Assembly: GCA_000310025.1 (NCBI GenBank) | Contig: FN649739.1 | Location: 62,001 to 126,000, forward strand | Direction of reading: 5' to 3' | DNA from: Ectocarpus siliculosus | Lineage: Eukaryota; Sar; Phaeophyceae; Ectocarpales; Ectocarpaceae | DNA length: 64,000 bases | Part shown: positions 27,111 to 38,500 of the stretch, one piece after another | Position numbering within the stretch: the first letter of the stretch is position 1 | Layout of the letters: each line of letters opens with the position of its first letter | Made by a program: the position numbers and the translations under genes | The notes under the pieces: generated by a model | The model's database searches: none | What the model was told of the DNA's origin: nothing | The model's input: the letters and a program-made list of their open reading frames with translations, nothing else

Positions 27111-30078
27111 TCCCTTGAAAGCGGAACCACACGTTCGTAAGAAGACATAGTCGTGTCAAAGTCGATTGGCTTTTTACCTGTCGCTAATTTGCTTGGCTAC
27201 TTCCCCGTTGAACCTGGGAAGAGTTGGATATTGTAGTATATTTCTATTGAAACAGCGGGTTTGCTGTCCCTTTGCCAGGCCTCGCGAGGCCTTCCGATAA
27301 TGCTTGAAACCTGGAAATACAGAGTTCTGAATGTTTCCGTCGCCGGCTCGAAAGCACTACACAGCAGGTCGCCTCTTGCGTACCGCACATGTCTTGTCTC
27401 AGTTCGAACTTGGAGAATTTATCTGCCATCCATAGCCTTCCCACGCGTGATACACTATATTTTCTCTGTCCCTACATTTGTGTGTCCCTCAAGGGCGAGA
27501 GGCAATGTCTAAGGGTCCGCGCTGCGCGTTGATATCCGACCGAACTTCGTCCTTCTGTGGCGCAAGGCACGACAACGGGATGACGAACATTGCTACTGTC
27601 CGCGAAGCCCCCCCGTCGGACACCTACGCCGTACCTTCGATCTCCCGCTGTTGAGGAAGGAGTGGAAGCCTCGTCTACTCCCTGGGAGGAACATGATCGC
27701 GTCGGTCTTGGTCAAGAAAGAGCGTGACGCCTGCCGTGCAAAGGGAACCATTAGAATCTGCCCCCACCATGGGATCCGCCCTGAAATATAGAAAACCTCC
27801 TGCGCGCGTGCTTCACGTTGTCTTTGTCGAAGAATCCACACCTGATTGCTGCTGTTGACGCCATACGTTGCCGTTTCTTCTAAGCAGAATTTTTCTCCCC
27901 GAAGGTGGCATCAGCTTCTACGCTCCAAACACGAACCTTTTGCCGAAATATGTACAAAGAGGGTAATGTGGATGAACTCTCCTCACCCAACGACTAGAAT
28001 GTTGTTCTGAAGCTCGTAAGGGGCGGGCCGGGGAAGGTATCTAAACGCTGCCTATTCACGTCTCGACCACCCGACGAACGTACTGAAAACCCGTAGATTT
28101 TGAGGCGCCGAGATCAGGAGAAATTAGGACAGCGACTTGCCTGATGGTATACTCCCGGTGCTAAGTTGGGGTAGTCTTTCCGGCCTGGGTACCAGTTGAC
28201 CTCTGCCCGCGGAACTGCGGAGCGGTGACCCCCACTGCCCCCTAGAATGCTTGTTGTATGGTGTAGGGCGTGTGACGGGCGAGTTTAGCCTCCAAGCCGT
28301 TGAATCTACGTAATGTTGGTGTCAATGTTTTTCTACATGAGGTAAGTGTCATCGGCGAGAGGTATTTTGCTCCACTGCTGCACGTGCTGCAAGTCCTACA
28401 GTCAGCAGACTACTATTAAAGCTGCCTTTTTGGACGGGAAATATAAGGGGACAAAGGCGAGAACGGGCAAACGAGTATTTTGAGTTCAAATGCTTGCCCG
28501 TGGCATGTTTGTGTTGGTCGCATTTCTCATCTATTCAGCTCGGCATGTCGCTGCCGGGGGAAGGATTTGTCAATCATGGCGCGTGTGTTCTGCCGGTGGC
28601 AGGAGAGGGGTCCATGCTCTGGTGGCCTCTAGTGGAAGCGGAAAGGGATTCCTTCCGAAAATTGGCCCTTGGACGGGCTCCATCTCCCGCCAAATCAAGG
28701 TACTGTCCCGAAATTTGGGTAACATATGAAGTGCCGGAGAAAAGTAGCCAGTGACCGTGTCGAAAGTAGGCTTTGACCAATCAGCTTGCCAACTTTCACG
28801 CTGTTTTACGCAGCTGGGTCGAGTATTGAGCAGGGTTTACCCCGTGCCCTTTGCGCTTTGTGAAACACTTCGTACATTTCATACATCGACCAAATCTATG
28901 TGACCACAGCAATCCGTTCGCCTCAAAGTGCGAAAGAGGAGGCCCTATTGCATAGTCTCTAGTTTTTCCTTGTCGACCAGAAAACATCAAACATCCGGCG
29001 TCTGGTGTGGTTTCTGTTGACCGTTGACAGTTGATAGATGCGTGGTTGCGACAGATTATTTGAACATCACGACAACAGCACATACATAGACTAGACTAAA
29101 CTATAGTAGAAGTTGGTCGCTTAGACGGCGTACGACGGGGGTCCATCGATAGTGTACTGCAGGGTCATTGAAAATGCTCTGAAGAAACTCTGAATGCAGT
29201 TGTGCCGGGCGCTTGGTATAACGACACGGTGAACCTGACGGGCACATTCCAACACTGAGAGGGACACCAACCGTACATCCATGTCGATATCGATGGCTTT
29301 GCTTCAAGGTTGTTCAACCACTCTTGCGGATTCCTGGACTGGACGCCCGTTCGCCGCGAAGATCATTTGTTGTCAGCGTTGAAGGCATGTTATTCGTGCG
29401 TATTAAACAGCAGTTCGAGTTGTTTGTGGTCACCTTCCCCTGGTCTTCGGGCGGGACTGTTGCAGCTCCATCATCGACGACCGGTCGTACTTGCCCGGAC
29501 CAAGGTCTCGGTAGTCGTTCTCTTCCCGTCTGCAGCGGCCCCTGCGGCATGACGCCACGTCACGAAAACGTTCCTGCGTGCGAGCAGCAGGCGCAGCACA
29601 CCGACTTCTTTACATACGACGGCAGCGTGTTTGTTTGTTGTGCTCTTCGTGAGAAGGAAAAACAAGCTCTACAGAAACAGAGCCTTACATACATACCGAG
29701 GAGGAGCGGAACGAGGACGAAGGCCTGTCACGGGAGGCAATCATGTTGAAGGACGCGTTCGCCTAGCTTGAAGGCCACGCCGTACTATTCCCTGGATCTC
29801 GCCCCTCAACCTAGTTCGGCGTGGTGGGGTCCGGTCCTCGACAAGGGATGCATGGGCCTCGAGACACAACAATGAATGCACTGCACGTCCAAATGAGATG
29901 ACGTATCATGTCATGCAATGTCTGATGTGACGAACGTTTCATGATCCAGTGGCGTGCCCCCCCCATGGCAGAAATGAGCAATCTGCGGCACCCCCATCGC
30001 AACATGTGTTGTGTCGCTCCGCTATGGCTGCGCCACACTGCTATCAAGGTCTCCTACGGCAGGCATCCTCTCTGCACG
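27111..30078. other. No gene resolved; two suggestive frames only
   Basis: A plus-strand frame from 28490 begins with a hydrophobic signal-peptide-like stretch (MFVLVAFLIYSARHVAAG) and reaches a possible donor near 28700; an AATATAAGG sequence lies about 50 bases upstream. No partner exon was found. A second plus-strand frame of 141 codons at 29324-29749 has no recognisable motif. Everything else appears non-coding. Confidence 0.35.
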
Positions 30079-33000
30079 ATGAACCTTCTACTGCACACTC
30101 TTCTGCTCTCGGTGTTGCTATGCTTGAGGACGTGCCAGGTAAAACCACTATCCTGCTCCGAAGCCCATATTTGACCTGGAAACTGCAGCTCGGCAGTCAC
30201 CTGTCATGGTCGTAATTCGCAGTGTACAGCAGCAGCGTAGTCTGCTGCTGTACCAGGTAGCTCTAGAGCTACCCTGAGATGTGCTGCTGTTGTGTATCAC
30301 CTGACCACGCCTTGAAGTGTCGCATTCCTAAGACCCTCTGAATCCGTTGATTTATTCGCTCCAGCTTGACACGTGGCTCATGAGTCACATGTTGTCCCCA
30401 CTGTACACAGTACACTCTGAGTTTGTATGGATAGAGGGTACAGAACACGCTCTTGAGGTGTGCCTGGTACAGAGATGTGTAGAACGTTACCCTCAGGGGA
30501 GACACCGCCGGATGCTGCTAGGGGAGTCGTAGAAACTTAGGTAGGTGGTCATCATACAACACGTGAACCCATCTGTCCTGGACTCTGCAAGGACTACAGT
30601 ACATACTTTGTAGAAGAAGACGTTTATTCGGAAAAACATGATGTGCATGTATCTAAAGTACACCTGGTCCAGCAAGAGTCTTTAGCAGTCTACAATACAT
30701 TGGGTCGTCTAGCTAGTAGAAGTGGAGGATAGGGGCCAAAGGGGCAGACAACAGAGTCCAATGATGGGAGAAAAAACAAAAAAATGCATACATACATACA
30801 GCAGCAGTTAACGCTCCCTGCGCCTGCGTACCACTATGCCGTAAAAAGCCATGCATTACGGCAGTATGCCAAAGTTCAGAGCTCTATGGTGTTGTACTGC
30901 TTGACCGACACGCTTTTGAGCGGCGGGGTCCGCTTTTTCCGTATTTCGTCCCGCTCACACCGTGCACCACACCACTTGCTGCTATTGCAGGCCTTTGTTC
31001 CCTTGCTGAAGGCACCATCGGCATCGTCTCAAAGCGCTCTCACACGGGCACCTACAAGGTCAGCGACAGCAGAACCCGCAGGGAGGAGATCAAGGGGGCA
31101 GTCGCGAGATGCATCAACGGGGTTGACTCGGCTGGGCATGATGTTCGGTCGTGGTCGAACCCCCCCCCCGACGCTGTCGGAAGAGGACCTGGCTACGATG
31201 GCCAAGTCTAGAGAAGAGGTTAGTGAAGAACACAATGTGCAGCTGGGTGACTGTTTCGTGTGTGCCTTACCCTCAACCACGGGCCGTGCAGAAAAATATG
31301 TATGTGCAGCGGTGGTCAGGCGACCGACGCTACATCGGGCGACCGATTCTACATGGTCCGGGTATTTATCAGGATGAATGCAAATTGTACATGATGGGGT
31401 GGTTTCTGCCTTTACAGGCGTTGTAGCTCTCGTTGCGGTAAATTGCTTCGGGAGGCGCAACGCCCAGTCTCAAGTGTCCTGTGGTAAGGAATCGCGGTTG
31501 GCGCCACCCTCGCGGTCGAAATGTAGGTACAAGCTTCGACAGCTTTGGTCGAGGTCGTGAGTTCGATTCCCGGCAAGGCACTCCATTGTTGCCGAAAAGG
31601 GTGTCATTCTGCGAAAATCCTACAGAATCGTTTGGATGAGGCAAAGGGTTTGCTATAACTGTATGAACCTTCTCGTGAAAAAAAAACAAAGGCGTACGCC
31701 GCCAGCCGCGACGCAAGAAGACTGGTGACCAGACTTTTAACACACTAGCAGCCGATCCTTGAGGAGGTATGTAGCCCGTGCTTGCATTTGTCAGGGCACT
31801 GTCATGCATGACGCCCATGCAGAGCTGAGCCATGAGAACCCAAGACACTCTTTAACTCCGAAACCATCAGATAGTACTATTCCCGTAGGCTCCGTGTGTC
31901 ATACCGACCGCCGTATACACCAAACACCCGCTTTTCGTCCTTACGCGCGCCGACCTCATTATTTCTTCGACAAGGCAAGTACCTCAAGGCGAGTTTCCTC
32001 CATCTGGTTTACCGTCGAGTCTTCCCATCGGTGACTTCCGCTTGCGGCGCGCTCCCCGTCGTTCTTCTTTTTTCAGGCGAACCACAAAATTGACAATTTT
32101 TTGGAGAAGAGGCGGGCGGAGAGAGAAGCCAGGAAAGAAGCGGAGCAGGCGGAGCAGCGCGAGAAGGTCGCGAATCGCATGAAGGCCAAAAAAGAGGAGG
32201 TGAGTCAAGTCAAGAGTGTTGTGTTCTCGTTCGCGGTGTTCCTTCCCGAAAACTTGCGTAGGACGTCGATCATCGGTACTATGGATCGGTTTGTGAGTGG
32301 AACGAAACAAGCGTCCGCTGATGCACTGCGTCCAAGGGGAGGGGCGAACGGCGTTGAGGCCGGCAAGCATAGAATGGATCTGGCCGTTAATTTCGTAGAG
32401 GAGCACTTGGCAGGTCACGTCCTACTCTCATTTTGCTCCCCATGGCAAATCCGGATGTTGAGGATTCAGTCCTTGAAGGCGGACAGAGGAATATTTCTCC
32501 CTCCCATTGAGGTTCACGGCTACCGCAAATGCGAGGATGGACTCGTTAACGTGGAAACCTTGCCTGTTGTAGTTTCACATACGGCCGCACATCGACAAAA
32601 GCGTTGCAGGGTGCCTCGGTTACAGGTTTGGCTGTCCTTGTTTTAAATGGCCCGCGGAATGCACAACAGAGTTGCGGGTGGGATAGTAGCAAGCCACAGG
32701 TGTGCAGAAAACAAACTACGCCGAAAAAGCATCAACTAGGCATGACACACTTGTACGTGGTCAAGAGAGCCCATTTTATCGCGACGTTTGTGTGCGAGCT
32801 GAGATGGTGTTTTCGATGTCGCACATGGGCAGGCGGAGAATAACATGGATCGGCATACTCTAACCCGGTTGAACTAAAGAATCAGAAGAAGCCGCCATGC
32901 AAGTCGCATTGTGAATGGTCGTACGAAGCGCATACCGCATGCTTGCTTGCGATAACGAGCCATGAGGTGCTCAAGGATGTTTTTTTGTTTTCCCGCCACA

Positions 33001-33134
33001 TTTTTCAGGCCGAGCACAACAAGGTCTACATCCCGCAACGGTTGGAGGAGATTGAGAGAGAGCAGGCCGTGCTGAAAGACAGAATGTCCGCTTTCAACAC
33101 CAAGATCAAAGACAAGGACATCGAGGACCTGTAG
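30079..33134 (+). CDS. Small plastid-targeted coiled-coil protein, 4 exons
   Basis: Function not recognised. Exons 30079-30138, 30991-31218, 32077-32199 and 33009-33134, all phase 0, sum to 537 bases, 178 aa. Exon 1 is a 20-residue signal peptide (MNLLLHTLLLSVLLCLRTCQ). Exon 2 opens with AFVPLLKAPSASS and continues Ser/Thr/Ala/Arg/Pro-rich for about 50 residues. That is the heterokont plastid import signal: signal peptide, A|F at the cleavage point, then transit peptide. The mature part begins near MMFGRGRTPPPTLSEEDLA and becomes a highly charged helix (about 90-178), for example EKRRAEREARKEAEQAEQR and YIPQRLEEIEREQAVLKDR, ending KDKDIEDL. No membrane segment is visible in the mature part. 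Structural or assembly roles are possible but unsupported. Exons 3-4 are firm; the link to exon 1 rests on phase and targeting logic. Confidence 0.75.
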
Positions 33135-35539
33135 TGGGTTAGAGCGCACCTCTGTATTCTGTAAGAGCTCCTTGTGTTTTGTGATCTGCCGTGTTGGAAC
33201 GTACCCCTTGGAAAGCATGGCCCGCATCCATAGACGAACCTCGGTGCCATAGGAGCAAAGCACGGATTTCCGGTAGTAGACGAACGCTGGATGCACCGTT
33301 GTCATAGAAACAGCTGCCGGTGGTACCCTCGCGTTACAGTATGTGCAAGACTGTTGTCTGTGGTGAAAATAAGCGGTGGTTACGTCGCTGGACTACATAG
33401 AATTCAACACGCATCTTTTTCAGGGTAATTGCAAGCGAGCACGAGAAAGTTGTTGACTTCCGTATTCACATTGTGCTTCCCGGGCGCATGGACTGTCTGT
33501 CACGATTATGCCAACTATTACCAAATGCGGGCATCAACGACATTGCCCCGAGTGTCTGGCAGCCCCGTGCTCAAGGTTTCTCGTTTTGCCCATTCTGTAT
33601 CACGCTCCTGCCCTGGACGCGTGGACGAGCATGCATGTAGCAGTTACACGGTCGTCTCAGTGGCATAATTTCTCCGTGAGATCGCTTTCGCAGATCGGAT
33701 GTCAACACTCGCGTATCATTGAGATAGCCTTGACACGCGGGCCCTACACTGCCTGCACTGCACTGCCTGCATTGCACTGCCAGCACTGCCAGCACTGCCA
33801 GCACTGCCAGCACTGCCAGCACTGCACTGCCAGCACTGCACTGCCAGCACTGCACTGCCAGCAATCGAGTGATGACGCATCCCAGCAATGATGATGTGAC
33901 GACACCAAGGTTCTCTTCGACCTTGCCACCTACACCATCTCCTCGCCCCCGTCTTGTCTGACAACGAGCATCTGGCGGATAGTTAGTTGGCGAGCGCTGA
34001 GCGAAGTGATGTTCATGTTCTTCAGATGCACGCCACGCAGAAGCACACCGAAACCAAAATGGACGTCAAAATGGTGGTGCGAACAGAAGCACCAACAAAG
34101 AAAGCTTGTCTGCACCGTGTCGTTCAGTCTTTGAAATCTCTTGAGCAGAGAAAGGAGAGGTCTAGGGCGTGAGAAGGCACCGCCGCGATCTCGTGTGGGG
34201 GGGTTTCGTGAGTGCAGAGAACTCACAACCGGGCTCAGTATATTTCCAATAGCTTTTTTGCCTCCGGGTTAGGCACGGGAGACTGAAGGGAGGACGCCTT
34301 TTGTTGTATGCATGGAGGATGCAATCCACGACAGGGATTACAGTTCTCTATTCCCTCGGTTCCTCCAAGAAGTGAGAACAATAAACCAACGCCCAGAACC
34401 CCCCCTATAGCCGAGTTTCATCCTCTTCGTTGGCAGCGAACACCCCGAAGGCACCGAGACGGGCCTCACTGGCTGCGCCAACTGTATCTTCAGGTCCTGG
34501 TACCTTGGCATTCACGAATCCCGTGTAGCAAGGTGGCCTTGCCACACGTCACTTCCTCTTGGCAGGATCTGTGACTCGAATCTGCTCCAGTTTGTTCATG
34601 ATTTGCTGACAGAGCATCCTCATTCAGCCACCCATGGCACTCATAGGCAACCCATGACACTCCTGCTCCATCGAAAGCACGGCTCCTCACGAGTGGAGAC
34701 ATTCCGTCCCAGCGAGAAACATCATTACTTGATGACCTTCCTTCGGCACCAACCTGTCCAACGAGCTGTGGAAATCTTCGACCACACGATGATTCGAGAT
34801 CTTCATGTGGGGCATGAGCAGAGACCCCATGCACACACAAAGCGGAAAAGCTTTGCCTTGTGCGACAGAAAAGCATGATTTCACATATCAAATCTCATGA
34901 GATTCGACGCCAACCTCCCGAGACTTGTCACGTTAGAAATCTCATGGACGAAGCAACCGCCATTGTTCGCGCCCAGGCAGCCTGACAATCCGCTCGGCAT
35001 GAGGAAGAAAAGTATTCTATGAGCACGATCTCCTTCGAGCTCGGGGCAGGTTAATATTGACTAGAGATCCCCGGAAAAGATTAACTGTGGAGAGCACCTG
35101 TCATTCTTGTTAGCTGGTACTAGCGTTACGGTGGTAGGAGATGTATGGCCCGGAAAGTTACGTACAAGAACACCTCAGCCTCGCAGCTCAATGGCCGAAT
35201 TTCCAAAGTGACATGATCCTCTTCACTGTTTGCTACGCCCGGCGCTTTGGACTATCAATCTGTTGTTGATTGGCGTCAACTCTGACCTATCTCAGTAGCG
35301 CTCACGCATGCTCGAGGACCTCGCAAACATTCCATTCGATCGACCGCGACGGTAGAGCAAGGGTTAGTACTCGCGCTCCCTGGTAAGTACTGCAAGCAGG
35401 TTTTCTGTATCTCGTGGCTTGTTTCGGGTCGCTGCCCCCACTTCTCATCAACGCCGAACCCTGGGCACAACGCTGCATGGGGCATCCCCCGCCTATCAAG
35501 CAGTTCGACACTCCAGTACAACCGCTTGATCAACACGTA
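33135..35539. other. Intergenic region with a minisatellite
   Basis: Lies between the plastid-targeted gene and the convergent discoidin-like gene. It contains the TGCCAGCAC minisatellite listed separately. I found no exon with credible splice sites; frames of up to 133 codons near 34.5-34.9 kb have no coding character. Confidence 0.5.
33747..33866. repeat. Minisatellite of TGCCAGCAC and TGCAC units
   Basis: A run of TGCCAGCAC 9-mers (five in a row in the centre) flanked by alternating TGCAC and TGCCAGCAC blocks. All six frames stay open across it because neither strand can encode a stop, so the repetitive Cys/Gln/His or Gly/Ser/Ala frames here are artefacts. Confidence 0.92.
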
Positions 35540-38500
35540 TTACATAGCATTTGCAGCGAACGAGATAAACATCGCGCCGACCGCCACCACGCCCACGAGC
35601 CCCTGTCTAGAGCACACCCCTCCGCGCGCAAGCGCGCCGTTCCCGAAGTTGTCGATGTCAGCGGCATCATCTGCATCATCTCCAGTCGACGACGGCAAGC
35701 CAATGGTAGGACCATCGTCTCCGCTGGTATCACCGCCAGCTTCGTCGTTAGCCGTCGAAGACGACGAATCATCGACAAGATTGTCGTCGCCGCCGGTAAC
35801 ACCGCCAGCTTCGTCGGTAGCCGTCGAAGACGACGAATCCTCGACAAGGTGGTCGTCGTCGCTAGAAACAACAACACCAGCGGCATCATCGTCATCGTTC
35901 GCCCACATGTAATAGTCGTCGGAGTCGTCACCGTTCATCCACGAGTACACGGGAGCTTCGGTTTCCGGGGTGGGGACGAACGGGGCCGGTGTAGGCGTCG
36001 CATCAGGGGTCTGAACGAAGAGCTCCACCTAATAGTTGTTGGACGTGCGAGCTCAACATGGTTACTGCCACGTTGTGTTACAGCATGCGAGCGTGTATCA
36101 ATCACACGAACATTTTTTCGGAACGGTCACATCACTGCCAGCCTCCTCCTTCATTGATATATCGTAGGACGCCAACCACCCATCGTCCATTTGCCCAATG
36201 CCGTGAGCAAACCTTGGTGGCCTAAATCCCATCGCCGCACAAATGACCGCACCTCGCTGATACTGACGATTGCTCCAGCCGACAGGTTGAAGTGGATGCC
36301 GAGGGACACGGTTAAGGGCCTGATCAGGTTGACCCGCTCGCCTTCTCCTAGGGGCGTGCCGGGAACGGTCGTAGATGACCCGACAAGCTCGTCAGCGTAC
36401 TGTAGGCAACGATCGGCCATCACGCGCACAACGGAGACGAGTGCGGTTGTTGAATGGATCCAGGGGTATCCAAGTCGAGATATCCTTCCATATAGCACCC
36501 GTCCGAGCGGGCCGGTAAATTCATGAAGCTCCTGGTGGTCTGCGCGAGGAACAGGCTACTATTTACTCCAGTGGCGTGCCAAGGTGACACCGAGCACATA
36601 CTAGCGGCGACCGTGGCCGCCTCTTCTGCTGGTGTCACCTTCGCCGTCGTATGATATTTACTCGACTTACGCCGTTGTAGCAGGAGTACGCGTCATTAGT
36701 GCAGGTGGTCACGTCGAATTGTATGGGCTCCTTGGTGGCATCGTTGCTCTCGTGGACATCTGGGATCGTCAGCAGGGGTGGGCGTAGTAGCACCGGGCAC
36801 GGTCATTCGCGAGTCAGTCATGGGTGTCGCAAAAGTAAGATTCACGTTGTTCTGTCTCGGATCTACAGCGGTGAATTGGTGATTGTTGAGAAGCACGATA
36901 ACCACTGGACTCTGCATCGGTCAGCGCTGACTGGCAGTTCAGCGGCCATCGTGCTTCTCAACAAAACTCAACTCCAAGCACTCCCAACGGTGGTTGACAG
37001 CCACGGAAAGGCAGCCCTGGCACATTCTGTGTGAGCAACACACGTACATAGCATCATGTAGGAGGCGGTGTACTCGTCGTTCAGCTCGAAATACAGCCAA
37101 CAGGAGTCGTGGTCGAACGAGGACTCGTAGCCGAACGAGCTGCTCAATGTACCGGTTGGCGCCTGGCATGACCAATATGAGGCGGCCACCGTGTTGTCAT
37201 CGCCGTCCTGCGTTTGACGGCACAATGGTCACGGGCAACGAGGGGGGGATTACTGGCCTGTCGCATGCTGAAACTACAAGCAGCCTCTCCCGCGTTTCAA
37301 GGAGAGTCATGGATCGCTCCCAATGGTACATAGTGGTTGGTTCACCTCAGAAACCGCGAGCTCTCTCACCGTTGTCATGTTAGGGCCGAAACCGGCGACC
37401 GACCAGGAGGCAGAAGGAGTTACGGTGGTGATCGTATCAGCGGCCACTGTGAACAAGCAAAAGTACAGCGACCAAGCGGGTGGGATTAGTGGTTGGAGAG
37501 CGTAGTTGGCAAACCGCCGGCGCAGGTGCACTGCCGTGAGAACAACTGTCTATGTGGCACGGCATCGAACCTACTAGAGACCAAGGAGGCAAGGCTTTTC
37601 ATGTGGGTCGAGGCAAGGGAGAATGCACACGTCCCGGGATCACAACAGAATGGAAATGGAGTTCTGACACGCGTCCGTGCTCACCGTCGTTCCAGGCTTC
37701 CGCAGCGGGAATGAACACCTCGGTCTGAGTCACCTCCACGTAGATCTCCACCTGTGAAAGAGAGAAAAGCACCCTGTGAAGCTGGGCATGTTTGGGCGAA
37801 GTAGCTCTTCGCACGACCACATTTATTTCGCAGGGAGAGGCTGCAAGCAGTCTCGTCGAGTTGTTGTGATCAGCACAGGCCACCCCGTCCATTTCTTAGT
37901 CAGCGTTGGGGTAAACAAAACTGTAGCCTGGGCGGAGAAGGGCCGCCCGCAAATATCCTACTAGCTAGACTACCCTCCCGAGCTTCCGGGTCGCGAGCGT
38001 GCCCGATAACCACTCACGAACCTCACTGATGTCAACCCACTGTCCTGCCGAAAGCACGGGAACGACCGTCAACGACGTGGCCAAGGGTCTATTCAAGTTC
38101 ACCCTGTGACCGGCTCCGAGTGGTGTGCCCGGTACGGTCACAAAGGAACCGGCGGGGTCATAGATGGAGCTGCTACTGTACACGTTCATGGTCATTGCTT
38201 CCTTGGTGGCATCATCGCTCTCGTGGACATCTGGGGATTCACGACAGTTCGAGGGGCATACAATAGTAGGAGAACGATGGACCGTCGGGCAGCAAACGGG
38301 CAGGGCCAGTGGGTGTGATAAGTAGTGCGTGCGACGTAAACCACGTCTCTGAGGGGACATTCCGACAGATCAGAATGTGCAATTCAAACACGACGGGCAG
38401 AAGACTGCGCCGTCAGTGGGCGGGTGCGTGATCAAAAATTGCAGCGGCCGAAGCAGTCCTGCCTCTACCGCACAATAGTTCGACGAGCACGGTGCGTTCG

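Noticed and set aside
33508-33964. Cys/Gln/His-rich and Gly/Ser/Ala-rich frames
   Set aside because: They are translations of the TGCCAGCAC minisatellite, which lacks stops in any frame.
35530-36157. Long frames on the plus strand opposite the last discoidin-gene exon
   Set aside because: Antisense of the Asp/Ser-rich stalk; the minus strand is supported by splice phase and module homology.
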